Assembly: GCF_003966125.1 (NCBI RefSeq)
Contig: NZ_RXMA01000016.1
Location: 61,553 to 125,552, forward strand
Source of the DNA: Azospirillum griseum
Lineage (GTDB): Bacteria; Pseudomonadota; Alphaproteobacteria; Azospirillales; Azospirillaceae
DNA length: 64,000 nucleotides
Direction: 5' to 3'
Shown: positions 49,641 through 59,712 of the stretch, in pieces
Position numbering within the stretch: the first letter of the stretch is position 1
How the letters are laid out: every line of letters begins with the position of its first letter
Program-made: the position numbers and the translations under genes
The notes under the pieces: model-generated
What the model saw: the letters and a program-made list of their open reading frames with translations, nothing else
Told to the model about the DNA's origin: nothing
Database searches by the model: none

Positions 49641-51053
49641 ATGCCCGTCCAGTCCAAGCCCCGCGTGCTGTTGATCGAGGACACGGTTCCCCTGGCGAAA
49701 CTCTACATCGAGTTTTTGCGCGGTGAGCCGCTGGAGGTCGTTCACGTCACCCGTGGCGGCGACGCCCTGGCCAAGGTGGAGGAGCGCGCGCCCGACGCCG
49801 TCGTTCTCGACCTGAAATTGCCGGACATGGAGGGGCTGGACGTGCTGCGCCGCCTGCGCGAGCGCGACCCCGGCGTGTCCATCGTCATCATCACCGCCCA
49901 TGGCTCCATCGACATCGCGGTGGAGGCGATGCGGCTGGGGGCCTTCGATTTCATCGTCAAGCCCTTCAACGCCGACCGGCTGAACCTGACCCTGCGCAAC
50001 GCGCTGGAACGCCGCACCCTGACGCGGATGGTCGAGGGCTACCGCAAGGATCTGGACCGCGACCGCTTTTACGGCTTCATCGGCGGCTCGGCGGAGATGC
50101 AGGCGGTCTACCGCACCATCGAAAGCGTCGCGTCCAGCCGCGCCAACGTCTTCATCACCGGGGAAAGCGGAACCGGCAAGGAGGTGGCGGCCCAGGCGAT
50201 CCACCGCGCCAGCCCGCGCCGCTCCCAGCCCTTCATCGCCCTGAACTGCGCGGCGATCCCCAAGGATTTGCTGGAAAGCGAGATCTTCGGCCATGTGAAG
50301 GGGGCCTTCACCGGGGCCAGCGGCGACCGGCCGGGGGCGGCCGTGCTGGCCAATGGCGGGACCCTGTTCCTGGACGAAATCTGCGAAATGCCGATTGACC
50401 TGCAAAGCAAGCTGCTGCGCTTTGTCCAGACCGGCACGGTGGTTCCGGTTGGCAGCGGGCAGGAGGAGCGGGTCGATGTGCGGTTCGTCGCCGCCAGCAA
50501 CCGCGATCCCCTGGCGGAGGTGCAGGCCGGGCGCTTCCGCGAGGACCTCTATTACCGCCTGCACGTCATCCCGCTGGCCCTGCCGCCGCTGCGCGACCGG
50601 GGGGAGGATGTGGTCCAGATCGCGCGTGTCTTCCTGACGGACTACGCGCGCGAGGAGGGCAAGACCATCACCGGTTTCGCGCCCGAGGTGGAGACGCGGT
50701 TGCGCGCCTATGACTGGCCAGGCAACGTCCGGCAACTGCAAAATGTGGTGCGCAACGTGGTCGTCTTGCACGACGGCCCGCAGGTGACGGCGGCGATGCT
50801 GCCGCCGCAACTGGCGGCCCCGCTGCCGGTGGCCCCGCGTGCGTCCGCCGCGCATGCGGCGACCCCCGCGTCTCTGGCGGGCGACGACAACAGCGTGCCG
50901 CCCCTGTGGCGGATGGAGAAGGATTTGATCCTGCGCGCCCTGCGCCTGTGCGGCGATGACGTGCCGCGCGCCGCGCTGATGCTGGAAATCAGCCCGTCCA
51001 CCGTCTATCGCAAGCTCCAGCAATGGCGCAACGCGGGGGAGGGCGCACCGTGA
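49641..51053 (+). CDS. LuxO-like sigma-54-dependent response regulator (NtrC family)
   Basis: Encodes 470 residues. The receiver opens VLLIEDTVPLAKLY and has acceptor D57 and K107. The AAA+ domain carries Walker A GESGTGKE (174-181), GAFTGA (221-226) for sigma-54 contact, GGTLFLDEICEMP and RFREDLYYRLHVIPL. A Fis-type HTH ends the chain (DVPRAALMLEISPSTVYRKL). Several stretches follow Vibrio LuxO closely: the VEDT opening, ITAHGSIDIAVEAMR, QAVYRTIESVASS and a PLWRMEK segment before the HTH. I infer a LuxO-like activator of sigma-54 promoters. Its stop overlaps a hybrid kinase with Hpt, the obvious phosphodonor. No sigma-54 site precedes this gene itself. Confidence 0.9.
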   Translation: MPVQSKPRVLLIEDTVPLAKLYIEFLRGEPLEVVHVTRGGDALAKVEERAPDAVVLDLKLPDMEGLDVLRRLRERDPGVSIVIITAHGSIDIAVEAMRLGAFDFIVKPFNADRLNLTLRNALERRTLTRMVEGYRKDLDRDRFYGFIGGSAEMQAVYRTIESVASSRANVFITGESGTGKEVAAQAIHRASPRRSQPFIALNCAAIPKDLLESEIFGHVKGAFTGASGDRPGAAVLANGGTLFLDEICEMPIDLQSKLLRFVQTGTVVPVGSGQEERVDVRFVAASNRDPLAEVQAGRFREDLYYRLHVIPLALPPLRDRGEDVVQIARVFLTDYAREEGKTITGFAPEVETRLRAYDWPGNVRQLQNVVRNVVVLHDGPQVTAAMLPPQLAAPLPVAPRASAAHAATPASLAGDDNSVPPLWRMEKDLILRALRLCGDDVPRAALMLEISPSTVYRKLQQWRNAGEGAP

Positions 51054-54000
51054 GCGCCGTTCCCGCCCCGTTGCCGCCGGACGAGGCGGCGCGTCAACGC
51101 GCGCTGGACTCCTATTGCGTGGTGGAGACCGATCCGGAAAGCCGGTTCGACAACATCACCCGTCTGGCCGCGCAGTTCTTTGGCACCGCCATCGCGCTGG
51201 TGTCGTTGGTCGATCACGACCGGCAATGGTTCAAAAGCCGGGTCGGGCTGGACGCCACCGAAACCCCGCGCGATCTGGCCTTTTGCGCCCACGCCATCCA
51301 CAGCGATGATGTTCTGGTGGTGCGGGACGCGCTTCAGGACCCGCGCTTTGCTGGAAACCCGCTGGTCACGTCGGCCCCCGACATCCGTTTTTACGCGGGC
51401 GCGCCGCTGCTGGCCGACGGGCATCGGCTGGGCACGCTCTGCGTCATCGACACGGTCCCGCACCCCGATTTCAGCCCGCGCGACGCCGAAACCCTGGCCC
51501 AACTGGCCAAGCTGGTGGTCGATGAACTGGAGTTGCGGCGGGAGATCCTGCGGCGCGAGCAGGCCGAAACCGAGCTGCGCGAACGCAGCCGCCTGCTGAA
51601 TCTGGCCGAAGAGGTGGGCGAGTTCGGCCATTGGTACAGCAATCTTGTGACCGGTGAACGGCGCTGGTCCGATGAGATTTACCGCATCCTTGGCCTGGAT
51701 CCGTCGTTCGAGCCGCCATCGAGCGCGTTGGCGATGAGCGTCACCCACCCCGACGATCAGGAACTGGTCCGTGTGTCGCTGGAACGGGCGCGGACGTTGG
51801 GCGAGGGCTTCACCATCGCCGTGCGCTTCGTGCGCCCCGACGGCAGCGTGCGCCACGCCTCGGCCCGCTGCACGGTGGATGTGGACGCGAGCGGCGCGCC
51901 GGTCGGCCTGTTCGGCGTGATCCATGACATCACCGACCGCCGCCGCGAGGAAGAGGCGCTGCGGTCCAGCCGCGAGCTGTTGGCCCTGACCTTCCAGGCG
52001 ACGCGCGACGGGATTTGGGATTGGGACCTGCGCACCGAGACCGTTTGGTTCTCGCCGACCTGGAAGGAGCAGCTTGGCTACCGCGACGACGAGTTGGAGA
52101 ACAGCCTGGATTGCTGGGCCAAGCTGATCCTGCCGGAAGACCGGCTGGCGGCGCTGGCGCTGGTGGAGGATTACAACGCCGGTCGGGTGCCGGTGTTCGA
52201 AATGGTCCAGCGCTTCCGTCACAAGGACGGCCACATCGTCCACATCCTCAGCCGGGCCATCCATGTGCTGGATGAGGAGGGGCGGGCGGTGCGCATGGTC
52301 GGTGCCCACACCGACATCAGCCGCGAGAAGGAGGCCGAAGAGGCCCTGCGTCTGGCCAAACAAACCCTGAGCGATGCCATCGAGGCGATCCCTGAAGGTT
52401 TTGTCTTCTACGACGCCGACGACCGTCTGATCCTGTGCAACCGGCAGTATCTGGACGCGCATCCGCGCACCGCGTCGATCATCCGGCCCGGCGTGCGTTT
52501 CGAAACCATCCTGCGCACGGCCATCGCCAACGGGGAATTCGGCGGTCCGCCACCGGACATCGGGCTGGAGGATTGGATCCGCAGCGAGTTGGTGCGGCAC
52601 CGCAACCCCGGTGCGCCGTTCGAACGGCATCTGGCCGATGGCCGATGGATTCTGGTGGCGGAAAACAAGACCGCCAGCGGCGCGTTGGTCGGCACCCGCA
52701 CCGACATCACCGAACGCAAACGGTTCGAGGTGGAGTTGCAGCGCCAGGCCGCCGACATGTGCGCCCTGGCCGAGGGGCTGGATTCCGCCCGCGAGGAGGC
52801 CGACGAGCAGCGCTTGCGCGCGGAGGAGGCGACGCGCGCCAAATCCGATTTCCTGGCGACCATGAGCCACGAAATCCGCACGCCGATGAACGGCATCATG
52901 GGCATGACCGAACTGCTGTTCGACACCCCGCTGAACGAGGAGCAGCGCCAGTTTGCCCAGGCGGTGCGCGGATCGGCCAACGCCCTGTTGGCGATCATCA
53001 ACGACATCCTCGATTTCTCCAAGCTGGAGGCGGGCAAGGTTGTGCTGGAGGCGCTGCCCTTCGACCCCGCCGACGTGGTGGAAGGGGTGGTGGAGCTGCT
53101 GACGCCGCGCGCCCGGGAAAAGGACATCGAGATCGGCTTTTTCGTCGATCCGCATTTGCGCCGGACCCTGATCGGCGACCCGACGCGCATTCGCCAGATT
53201 CTGATCAATCTGGTCGGCAACGCCGTCAAATTCACCGATCACGGGACCGTTGCGATCGAGTTGGAGGCGGTGGAGCAGGCCTCCGACCATCTGGTGATGC
53301 GGGTGTCGGTGACAGACAGCGGCATCGGCATTCCCGAGGAGGCCTTGCCCAACCTGTTCAACAAATTCCAGCAGGTGGATGGCTCCATCACCCGCAAATA
53401 CGGCGGGACCGGGCTGGGTCTGGCGATCTGCCGTCAGTTGACCGACGTGATGGGCGGCTGCATCACCGTGGACAGTCGGTTGGGGCAGGGCAGCCGATTC
53501 CAGGTTGATTTGCCGCTTGCCTTCGGTGGGGAGGAGATCGCGCCGACCAGCCGCCCGCTCGCCGGACGGCGAGCGTTGGTTGTCGATGATCTGGCGATCA
53601 ACCAACGGGTCCTGTCCAGCATGCTGGATTGGTTGGGGGCGAGCGTCAGCGTGGTGGACAGCGCCATGGCCGCCCTGGACGCGCTGGACCGCGCGTCGAT
53701 GATCGGCCAACCCTTCGACGTCGCCATGATCGACCAGACCATGCCGGTGATGGATGGCGGTGCCCTCATGGCGGCGATGGCCGGGCAGCCGGGGTTGGCC
53801 CGGACCAAGCGGGTGCTGGTCACGTCGTTGGGGTTGGGCGGGCGGATCGACCGGGGGTTGGCCGACGCCGTGCTGACCAAACCGCTGCGGCAGGCCGCCC
53901 TGCTGGCCACGTTGACCAGCCTGTTCGATCCCGACTCCGCTCTCCCGCCCAACCCGGTGGCGGAGGTGACGGTCGACCCGCCGCCCGCCGCACCGCGCGG

Positions 54001-54790
54001 TGGCCACATCCTGTTGGCCGAAGACAACCGCACCAACCAGCTGTTCGCCTCGACCCTGTTGGAGCGGCTTGGCTACACGGTGGAGGTGGCGGAGGACGGC
54101 GAGCAGGCGCTGGCCATCGCGTCCGCCGGGGGGATTGATCTGATCCTGATGGACGTGCAGATGCCGGTGATGGACGGGTTGGACGCCGCCCAGGCGATCC
54201 GTCGGTTGGACGGGCCGCGCGCCCGCGTACCGATCATCGCCCTGACCGCCGACGCCATGCCCGGCACGCGTGAGGAATGCCTGTCCGCCGGGATGGACGA
54301 CTACATCACCAAGCCGATCAACCGTTCCGGCTTGGTCGCCGTGCTCGACCGCTGGCTGTCCGTGGCCCCGCCGCCGACCGCCGCCGCCGCACCGGATGAC
54401 GCAGCGGACGCGCCGGAGCCGGAGGCTGGCGACGTGTTGGACGAAGCCGTGCTCGCCGGGTTGGAGGACAGCGTCGGGGCCGACAGCCTCGGCCTGATCG
54501 TGGACAGCTTTCTGGAGGATGTCGCCGACCGGCTGGACCGGCTGGCGGCGATGAGCGCCGACAAGGATCCCGCCAGCCTGGATCTCGACGCGCTGGCGGG
54601 GGAGGCGCACGATCTGTCCAGCATGGCGGGCAGCTTCGGCGGCATGGGGGTGATGCATCTGGCCTGGCGGTTGGAGGTGTCCTGCCGCCACGGCGAACGG
54701 GCGCAGGCGCACGCGTTGTTGCCGGTTCTGGTGCGCGAGGCCGGGCGGCTGGAGCATCGCCTGCGCCAGCGGGTGGCCGAGGGCGTCTGA
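51050..54790 (+). CDS. Cytosolic hybrid histidine kinase (GAF-PAS x3-HisKA-HATPase-REC-REC-Hpt)
   Basis: Encodes 1246 residues starting with GTG 51050 (GTGA overlap). There is no membrane helix. A GAF domain (about 20-165; [23 protein letters not shown]) is followed by three PAS domains (about 185-300, 310-430 and 440-560). HisKA has [10 protein letters not shown] with H607; the ATPase has [18 protein letters not shown] and GTGLGLAIC. Receiver 1 (D895) and receiver 2 (D1035) both keep Asp and Lys. The Hpt motif is [12 protein letters not shown] with H1187, where the usual LKG is replaced by LSS. It should phosphorylate the LuxO-like regulator encoded immediately upstream, acting as fused kinase and phosphotransferase. 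The signal is intracellular or diffusible. Confidence 0.92.
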   Translation: MSAVPAPLPPDEAARQRALDSYCVVETDPESRFDNITRLAAQFFGTAIALVSLVDHDRQWFKSRVGLDATETPRDLAFCAHAIHSDDVLVVRDALQDPRFAGNPLVTSAPDIRFYAGAPLLADGHRLGTLCVIDTVPHPDFSPRDAETLAQLAKLVVDELELRREILRREQAETELRERSRLLNLAEEVGEFGHWYSNLVTGERRWSDEIYRILGLDPSFEPPSSALAMSVTHPDDQELVRVSLERARTLGEGFTIAVRFVRPDGSVRHASARCTVDVDASGAPVGLFGVIHDITDRRREEEALRSSRELLALTFQATRDGIWDWDLRTETVWFSPTWKEQLGYRDDELENSLDCWAKLILPEDRLAALALVEDYNAGRVPVFEMVQRFRHKDGHIVHILSRAIHVLDEEGRAVRMVGAHTDISREKEAEEALRLAKQTLSDAIEAIPEGFVFYDADDRLILCNRQYLDAHPRTASIIRPGVRFETILRTAIANGEFGGPPPDIGLEDWIRSELVRHRNPGAPFERHLADGRWILVAENKTASGALVGTRTDITERKRFEVELQRQAADMCALAEGLDSAREEADEQRLRAEEATRAKSDFLATMSHEIRTPMNGIMGMTELLFDTPLNEEQRQFAQAVRGSANALLAIINDILDFSKLEAGKVVLEALPFDPADVVEGVVELLTPRAREKDIEIGFFVDPHLRRTLIGDPTRIRQILINLVGNAVKFTDHGTVAIELEAVEQASDHLVMRVSVTDSGIGIPEEALPNLFNKFQQVDGSITRKYGGTGLGLAICRQLTDVMGGCITVDSRLGQGSRFQVDLPLAFGGEEIAPTSRPLAGRRALVVDDLAINQRVLSSMLDWLGASVSVVDSAMAALDALDRASMIGQPFDVAMIDQTMPVMDGGALMAAMAGQPGLARTKRVLVTSLGLGGRIDRGLADAVLTKPLRQAALLATLTSLFDPDSALPPNPVAEVTVDPPPAAPRGGHILLAEDNRTNQLFASTLLERLGYTVEVAEDGEQALAIASAGGIDLILMDVQMPVMDGLDAAQAIRRLDGPRARVPIIALTADAMPGTREECLSAGMDDYITKPINRSGLVAVLDRWLSVAPPPTAAAAPDDAADAPEPEAGDVLDEAVLAGLEDSVGADSLGLIVDSFLEDVADRLDRLAAMSADKDPASLDLDALAGEAHDLSSMAGSFGGMGVMHLAWRLEVSCRHGERAQAHALLPVLVREAGRLEHRLRQRVAEGV

Positions 54791-54900
54791 CCGCAGGTTG
54801 GCGGGCTGTTCAATGGTCGGGGGTGGCCCGGACCGCGCGGATGGGGCGTGCCGGATTGGGGTGTGGCGTGCTAGTCTGCGCATGGCGGGCCGCGTCGGCG

Positions 54901-54927
54901 CCAACCACAGGGGCACCAACCACAGGG
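54901..54927. repeat. 15-bp-period direct repeat upstream of gltA
   Basis: CCAACCACAGGG occurs at 54901-54912 and 54916-54927 in the 286-bp gap before citrate synthase. It could be a tandem binding site. I see no other clear feature in 54791-55076. Confidence 0.3.
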
Positions 54928-55076
54928 TTGATCGTCGGCGGGCCGGAACCAGCGTTAAGAACCAAGGCGGCGCAACGCCACGGTTCGGCGTCACCGTTGG
55001 CGCGCCGGTGTCGGTGCGCGGGACGGGGGCCGGACCGGACTGCAAAAAATCACGCAGCCCAAGGAGAGTGACAAGC

Positions 55077-56408
55077 ATGGAATCGAGCAAGCACACGCCG
55101 CACGGTGACGTGACCGAGGTCGGCACCCTGACGCTGACCGACAACGTCACGGGCAAAACGGTGACTCTGCCGTTGCTGGAAGGGTCCACGGGGCCGCGCG
55201 TGGTCGATATCCGCAAGCTGTACGCCGCGACCGGCTATTTCACCTATGATCCGGGCTTCACCTCGACCGCCGCCTGCGATTCGGCCATCACCTACATTGA
55301 TGGCGACGACGGCATCCTGCTGCACCGGGGCTACGCCATCGCCGATCTGGCGGACAATTGCGATTTCCTGGAGGTCTGCCATCTGCTGCTGAACGGCGAA
55401 CTGCCGAACGCGGAGCAGAAGGCCGGTTTTGAACGCACCATCACCTATCACACCATGGTGCACGAGCAGTTGGCCCGCTTCTACAGCGGCTTCCGCCGCG
55501 ACGCCCACCCGATGGCGATCATGTGCGGCGTGGTCGGCGCGCTGTCGGCCTTCTACCATGATTCGACCGACATCTTCGATCTGAAGCAGCGCGAGATCGC
55601 CGCGCACCGCCTGATCGCCAAGATGCCGACCATCGCCGCGATGGCCTACAAATACACCGCTGGTCAGCCCTTCATGTACCCGCGCAACGATCTGTCCTAC
55701 GCGGAAAACTTCCTCTACATGACCTTCGGCACACCCTGCGAGCCGTACAAGGTCAACCCGATCCTGTCCAAGGCGATGGACAAGATCTTCATCCTGCACG
55801 CCGACCATGAGCAGAACGCCTCGACCTCGACCGTCCGTCTGGCCGGGTCGTCGCACGCCAACCCGTTCGCCTGCATCGCCTCGGGCATCGCCGCCCTCTG
55901 GGGTCCGGCCCATGGCGGGGCGAACGAGGCCGTGCTGAAGATGCTGGAGGAGATCGGCTCGGTCGAGCGCATCCCCGAGTTCATCAACCGCGCCAAGGAC
56001 AAGAACGACAGCTTCCGCCTGATGGGTTTCGGCCACCGCGTCTACAAGAACTACGACCCGCGCGCCAAGATCATGCGCGAGACCTGTTACGAGGTGCTCG
56101 ACACCCTGGGCATCAAGGACGAACCGCATCTGGCCATCGCGATGGAGTTGGAGCGGATCGCGCTGTCCGACCCGTACTTCATCGAAAAGAAGCTGTACCC
56201 GAACGTCGATTTCTATTCGGGCATCATCCTGAAGGCGATGGGCTTCCCGACCAGCATGTTCACCGTGCTGTTCGCGCTGGCCCGCACCGTCGGCTGGATC
56301 AGCCAGTGGAAGGAGATGATCGAGGACCCGGCGCAGAAGATCGGTCGTCCGCGCCAGCTCTTCACCGGCCATCCCGCCCGCGCCTTTGTGCCCCTCGACC
56401 AGCGTTGA
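55077..56408 (+). CDS. gltA: Citrate synthase
   Basis: Encodes 443 residues from ATG 55077, with AAGGAGAGTGAC as a good ribosome site. It is the hexameric gram-negative type I enzyme: N-terminal beta region, then [16 protein letters not shown], catalytic histidines in [24 protein letters not shown] and [15 protein letters not shown], and the Asp-containing [15 protein letters not shown]. It condenses oxaloacetate with acetyl-CoA to start the TCA cycle. It is monocistronic or leads into the NadQ-like gene 90 bases later. Confidence 0.96.
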   Translation: MESSKHTPHGDVTEVGTLTLTDNVTGKTVTLPLLEGSTGPRVVDIRKLYAATGYFTYDPGFTSTAACDSAITYIDGDDGILLHRGYAIADLADNCDFLEVCHLLLNGELPNAEQKAGFERTITYHTMVHEQLARFYSGFRRDAHPMAIMCGVVGALSAFYHDSTDIFDLKQREIAAHRLIAKMPTIAAMAYKYTAGQPFMYPRNDLSYAENFLYMTFGTPCEPYKVNPILSKAMDKIFILHADHEQNASTSTVRLAGSSHANPFACIASGIAALWGPAHGGANEAVLKMLEEIGSVERIPEFINRAKDKNDSFRLMGFGHRVYKNYDPRAKIMRETCYEVLDTLGIKDEPHLAIAMELERIALSDPYFIEKKLYPNVDFYSGIILKAMGFPTSMFTVLFALARTVGWISQWKEMIEDPAQKIGRPRQLFTGHPARAFVPLDQR

Positions 56409-56498
56409 GCCAAACCAGCGTTCGTTGAGTCATGACGGTTCCACCCGCTGCCCCGGTTCGCGCCGGGGTGGCGTTTGGGCCGTGTGGAGTGTGCGTGT

Positions 56499-57536
56499 GT
56501 GACCTCTGACCTTCAGTTGGGCCTGTCGGTCGCCGTTGTCGCGGTGGCCGGGACGGTCCCGCGCGTGGTGACGGTGCGCAGCGGCTTCAACGTCCCGGCG
56601 GAACACCGCCGGGACGATGAACCGTTGCCGCACCGCGACGCCCTGCCCGGCGCGCCCTTTGAACCCGACCGTTTCCGCACTCTGCAAGACGGCGTGCGCG
56701 CGGTGGCGGAGGGATTGTCCGGCCTGTCGTTGCGCTACGTCGAGCAGCTTTACACCTTCGGCGACCGGTTCCGCGATCCGCACGAGCTGTTCGGCGGGCC
56801 GCGTTCCGTCGTGGTGGCCTATCTGGCCCTGGTGCGGGACGCGCTGCTGGCCGGGACCGGGGCGGAATGGCGGGCGCTTTACGATCATTTCCCGTGGGAG
56901 GATTGGCGCGACGAGCGTCCGGCCCTGATCGACACCGTCATCGTTCCGGCCCTGCGCGGCTGGGTCAACGCGGCGGGCGACGCCGACGCCCGCGCCCGGC
57001 GCGGCGAACGCGCCCAGCTCGCCTTTGGCCTGGACGGGGCCGATTGGGACATGGAACGGGTGCTGGAGCGCTACGAACTGCTCTACGAAACCGGCTTGCT
57101 GGTCGAATCCTTCCGGGATCGGGAGTTGGCGGCGCGGATGGCCGCTGCGGCCCCGCCGGGTGGCATCATGCCGCGCGCGCTGGGCCGCCCGATGGCGCGC
57201 GACGGGCGGCGTATCCTGGCCACCGCGCTGGAGCGGCTGCGCGGCAAGCTGAAATACCGCCCCATCGTGTTCGAACTGCTGCCGCCCACCTTCACCCTGA
57301 ACCAGCTTCAACAGGTGGTCGAGGCGCTGTCGGGCGAGCGGCTGCACAAGCAGAATTTCCGCCGGATGATGATCTCCGGCGGCTTGGTCGAGCCGACCGG
57401 GCAATTCGAAAGCCAGACCGGTGGCCGCCCCGCCGAACTGCACCGCTTCCGCCGTCAGGCCATCCACGAACGCACCAGCGCCGGGGCGATCCCGTCCGCT
57501 GATCCCGCCACGGGTTCAGGGCCGGGCGCGCCGTGA
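56499..57536 (+). CDS. NadQ-type NAD metabolism regulator (Nudix-like domain plus winged helix)
   Basis: Encodes 345 residues if GTG 56499 is used; upstream GTG/TTG codons at 56484 and 56475 are alternatives. The N-terminal part resembles a non-catalytic Nudix domain (GLSVAVVAVAGTVPRVVTV, LSLRYVEQLYTFGDRF). The C-terminal part is a winged helix: ELLPPTFTLNQLQQVVEALS, then LHKQNFRRMMISGGLVEPTG, the pattern shared by NrtR and NadQ regulators. NadQ is the alphaproteobacterial repressor of NAD synthesis genes. Here it follows citrate synthase, with no nad genes in view, so it probably acts in trans. The Pro/Gly-rich C-terminal tail is disordered. Confidence 0.75.
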   Translation: MTSDLQLGLSVAVVAVAGTVPRVVTVRSGFNVPAEHRRDDEPLPHRDALPGAPFEPDRFRTLQDGVRAVAEGLSGLSLRYVEQLYTFGDRFRDPHELFGGPRSVVVAYLALVRDALLAGTGAEWRALYDHFPWEDWRDERPALIDTVIVPALRGWVNAAGDADARARRGERAQLAFGLDGADWDMERVLERYELLYETGLLVESFRDRELAARMAAAAPPGGIMPRALGRPMARDGRRILATALERLRGKLKYRPIVFELLPPTFTLNQLQQVVEALSGERLHKQNFRRMMISGGLVEPTGQFESQTGGRPAELHRFRRQAIHERTSAGAIPSADPATGSGPGAP

Positions 57537-57576
57537 TCCACCCTGCCATGACCCGTTCCACGATGATCCGTCCGGC

Positions 57577-58254
57577 ATGACCGATGACGCGTTCAGCATA
57601 CCTCTGATCCTCCTGTGCGTTCTCGCCGCCCTGCCGGTCGGGCGGGTGATCGGGGCGATGGCGGCGGCGCTGCCGGACCGCGCGTGGCCGTTGGGGGAGG
57701 GCTGGCGCGCCCGGCCGCGCCCGCTGGCGACGCTGGGGGCCGGGGCGGTGGCGGGAATGGCGGCCTTGTCCGCACCATGGCCGCTGACTCCGGTGGCCTG
57801 CCTGTTCGGCTGGGCCTTGCTGCTGGCCGCGCTGGTGGACGCGCGTTGCCGGCTGTTGCCGGATGTGGTGACGCTGCCGTTGCTGCCCCTGGGCTTGGCG
57901 GTGACGGGGTGGACGGCCCCGGATGGGGATTGGTCTGGTCCCGTGATCGCCCACGCGCTGGCGGCGCTGTTGGGCTACGCCCTGTTCGCGGGCTTGGCCG
58001 CCGCGTATCGCCGACTGCGCGGGCGCGACGGGTTGGGGTTGGGCGACGCCAAGCTGTTGGCGGTCGCCGGGGCCTGGGTCGGGGTGGAGGGGCTGCCGTC
58101 GGTCGTTCTGCTGGCGGCGGTCAGCGCGCTGGCGGTGACGCTCGCCCGGGCGGCGCTGCGGGGCGACCGGCTGTCGGGCGGCGCGTCAATCGCGTTCGGC
58201 CCCTATCTCGCGGTGGTTCTTTGGCTGATATGGTTGGTCGGCAGCCTCCGGTGA
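57577..58254 (+). CDS. Type IV prepilin peptidase-like protein (A24 family)
   Basis: Encodes 225 residues with about seven hydrophobic segments. The two catalytic aspartates of A24 aspartic proteases are present in VDARCRLLPDVVTL and GLGLGDAKLLAVAG. The N-terminal cysteine motifs of the methylase domain in PilD are absent, making it closer to the short single-activity forms. Family members cleave prepilin leader peptides at the inner membrane. No pilin, secretin or assembly ATPase gene is in the window, so it serves a distant system. The gene begins 40 bases after the NadQ-like gene. Confidence 0.85.
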   Translation: MTDDAFSIPLILLCVLAALPVGRVIGAMAAALPDRAWPLGEGWRARPRPLATLGAGAVAGMAALSAPWPLTPVACLFGWALLLAALVDARCRLLPDVVTLPLLPLGLAVTGWTAPDGDWSGPVIAHALAALLGYALFAGLAAAYRRLRGRDGLGLGDAKLLAVAGAWVGVEGLPSVVLLAAVSALAVTLARAALRGDRLSGGASIAFGPYLAVVLWLIWLVGSLR

Positions 58255-58367
58255 GCGGTGCGGCGGTCCTTTTTTCTGGAAAAGGTTGTCGCGCGGCGAT
58301 GGGCGCAGTTGTCAACGCGCGTCCGGGGGCCGATACTGGCCGTTATGGTTTTTGCATCGGATTGTCC

Positions 58368-59018
58368 ATGTCTCACCGCATTCTGATCGCCGACGATCAC
58401 CCGTTGATGCGCACCGCGCTGGCCCAGACCATTGGGCAGGCGATGAGCGGGGCCGCGATTCTGGAAGCGTCACGGTTCGACCAGATCAAGCCGATTCTGG
58501 AAACCGGGGAGGGGGTGGACATCATCCTGCTCGACCTGCACATGCCGGGGATGAGCGGCCTGATCGGCCTGATGATGCTGCGGTCCGAACACCCGGCGAT
58601 TCCGGTGATCGTGGTGTCGGCGTCGGAGGACCCGGTGACGATCCAGCGCTCCATCGATTACGGGGCCTCCGGCTTCGTGCCGAAATCCGCCCCCAACACC
58701 CAGATCGTCGAGGCGATCAACGCCGTGTTGGACGGCGAGCTGTGGTTGCCCGACCTGCCCGCCGCGCACGAGGCCGACACCCCCGACCCGGCCCAGCGCG
58801 CGGCCACCCTGACGCCGCAGCAGCTCCGCGTTCTGGCGGGCATCGCCGAGGGCAAGTTGAACAAGCAGATCGCCTACGAGATGAACGTGGCCGAAACCAC
58901 GGTGAAGGCCCACGTCACCACCATCCTGCGCAAACTGAACGTGCTGACCCGCACCCAGGCCGCCGTTCTCGCCAGCCAACTGGCCCTGGCCCCGTCCCCG
59001 CCCACCCTGATGGAGTGA
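58368..59018 (+). CDS. NarL/FixJ-type response regulator with LuxR HTH
   Basis: Encodes 216 residues from ATG 58368. The receiver has ILIADDHPLM, acceptor D56 in IILLDLHMPGMSG and lysine in FVPKSAP. A Pro/Ala linker (about 127-145) precedes the LuxR HTH: LTPQQLRVLAGIAEGKLNKQ and AYEMNVAETTVKAHVTTILR. No cognate kinase is adjacent; the nearest kinase ends 3.6 kb upstream. It is probably transcribed with the DUF4406 gene that starts six bases later. Confidence 0.92.
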   Translation: MSHRILIADDHPLMRTALAQTIGQAMSGAAILEASRFDQIKPILETGEGVDIILLDLHMPGMSGLIGLMMLRSEHPAIPVIVVSASEDPVTIQRSIDYGASGFVPKSAPNTQIVEAINAVLDGELWLPDLPAAHEADTPDPAQRAATLTPQQLRVLAGIAEGKLNKQIAYEMNVAETTVKAHVTTILRKLNVLTRTQAAVLASQLALAPSPPTLME

Positions 59019-59024
59019 GGCGTC

Positions 59025-59360
59025 ATGCTCATCATGGTGGCTGGCCCCTACAGTTCCGGTGGCGCGGACGCCGCGCGGCGGGCGGAGAACCTCCGGTGTT
59101 TGAATGAGGCGGCGGTGGCGGTGTTCGACCGGGGCCACATCCCCATCATCGGCGTCAACGCCGCTCTGCCGATCATCGCGGCGGCGGGGGAGGAACGCTT
59201 TGATGCCATCATGATGCCGGTGTCGTTGGCGCTGGCCGAACGTTGCGACGCCTGTTTGCGGGTGGGTGGCCCCTCGGAGGGGGCGGACGCGGAGGTCCAG
59301 CGTTTCCGTGACCGGGGTTTGCCCGTCTACACCAGCCTCGACGCCGTGCCTGTGGCGTGA
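59025..59360 (+). CDS. DUF4406 / nucleoside 2-deoxyribosyltransferase-like protein
   Basis: Encodes 111 residues. The start MLIMVAGPYSSGGADAARRA and EERFDAIMMPVSLALAERCD fit the small Rossmann-like DUF4406 group related to nucleoside deoxyribosyltransferases. The middle GHIPIIGVNAALP and the C-terminal EVQRFRDRGLPVYTSLD are consistent. A catalytic glutamate cannot be pointed to with confidence. Substrate and role are unknown; proximity to the response regulator may be incidental. Confidence 0.7.
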   Translation: MLIMVAGPYSSGGADAARRAENLRCLNEAAVAVFDRGHIPIIGVNAALPIIAAAGEERFDAIMMPVSLALAERCDACLRVGGPSEGADAEVQRFRDRGLPVYTSLDAVPVA

Positions 59361-59382
59361 TAGGCCCTGCGAGTGATTGTGA

Positions 59383-59409
59383 TTGACGCATCAAGCGTTA
59401 CATTATAAC
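59383..59409 (+). promoter_or_regulatory. Sigma-70-like promoter for the cobalamin riboswitch transcript
   Basis: TTGACG at 59383 and TATAAC at 59404 are 15 bp apart, placing transcription start just before the riboswitch P1 stem at 59419. The -10 region is part of an inverted repeat, CGTTA-catta-TAACG (59396-59410), which could bind a regulator. Confidence 0.5.
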
Positions 59410-59418
59410 GTTTCGCCT

Positions 59419-59633
59419 CGACGGTTCCCCACTGGGGATCAAAAGGGAACACGGTGACGCCCGCGCGGCGGAGTCCGTGGCTGCCCCCGCAACTGTCAGC
59501 GGATCGCCTCAGGTCCTGGTGACGCGCCTTCGTTTCACAACGGGGGGCGTCATGCCACTGCGCGCCGGTTTAATCCGACTCGTGGGAAGGCAGACCGAAA
59601 GCCATGATCCGTGAGCCAGGAGACCTGCCGTCG
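59419..59633 (+). ncRNA. Cobalamin riboswitch
   Basis: Conserved blocks appear in the correct order: GGTTCCCC, GGGAACACGGTG, GCTGCCCCCGCAACTGT (about 59483-59499), ATGCCACTG (59551-59559), GTGGGAAGGCAGACC and GAGCCAGGAGACCTGCC. A closing P1 stem CGACGG (59419-59424) / CCGTCG (59628-59633) is perfect. The class senses adenosylcobalamin or methylcobalamin and turns off import or synthesis genes when the vitamin is abundant. It lies 227 bases before a BtuFCD-type transporter operon, which it should control. No clear intrinsic terminator is seen directly downstream, so translational control is more likely. Confidence 0.95.
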
Positions 59634-59679
59634 TCGTTGCCATCCACACCGGGCGGGGTTGTCCGGGTCAGGAGTGTTC

Positions 59680-59712
59680 ATGATGACGCCGCGCGCAGCC
59701 CTTTTGCGCTGA
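59680..59712 (+). CDS. Possible 10-residue leader ORF after the riboswitch
   Basis: ATG 59680 is preceded by CAGGAG at good spacing and encodes MMTPRAALLR before TGA. It lies between the riboswitch and the binding-protein gene. It could be a translated leader coupling riboswitch state to downstream RNA structure, or chance. The remaining leader, 59713-59859, is GC-rich with a possible CGCGCG-paired hairpin near 59782-59812. Confidence 0.3.
   Translation: MMTPRAALLR

Noticed and set aside
51005..55216. Minus-strand open frame of about 1400 codons opposite the GAF/PAS hybrid kinase
   Set aside because: Antisense shadow; the kinase on the other strand has complete catalytic motifs and the antisense product has none.
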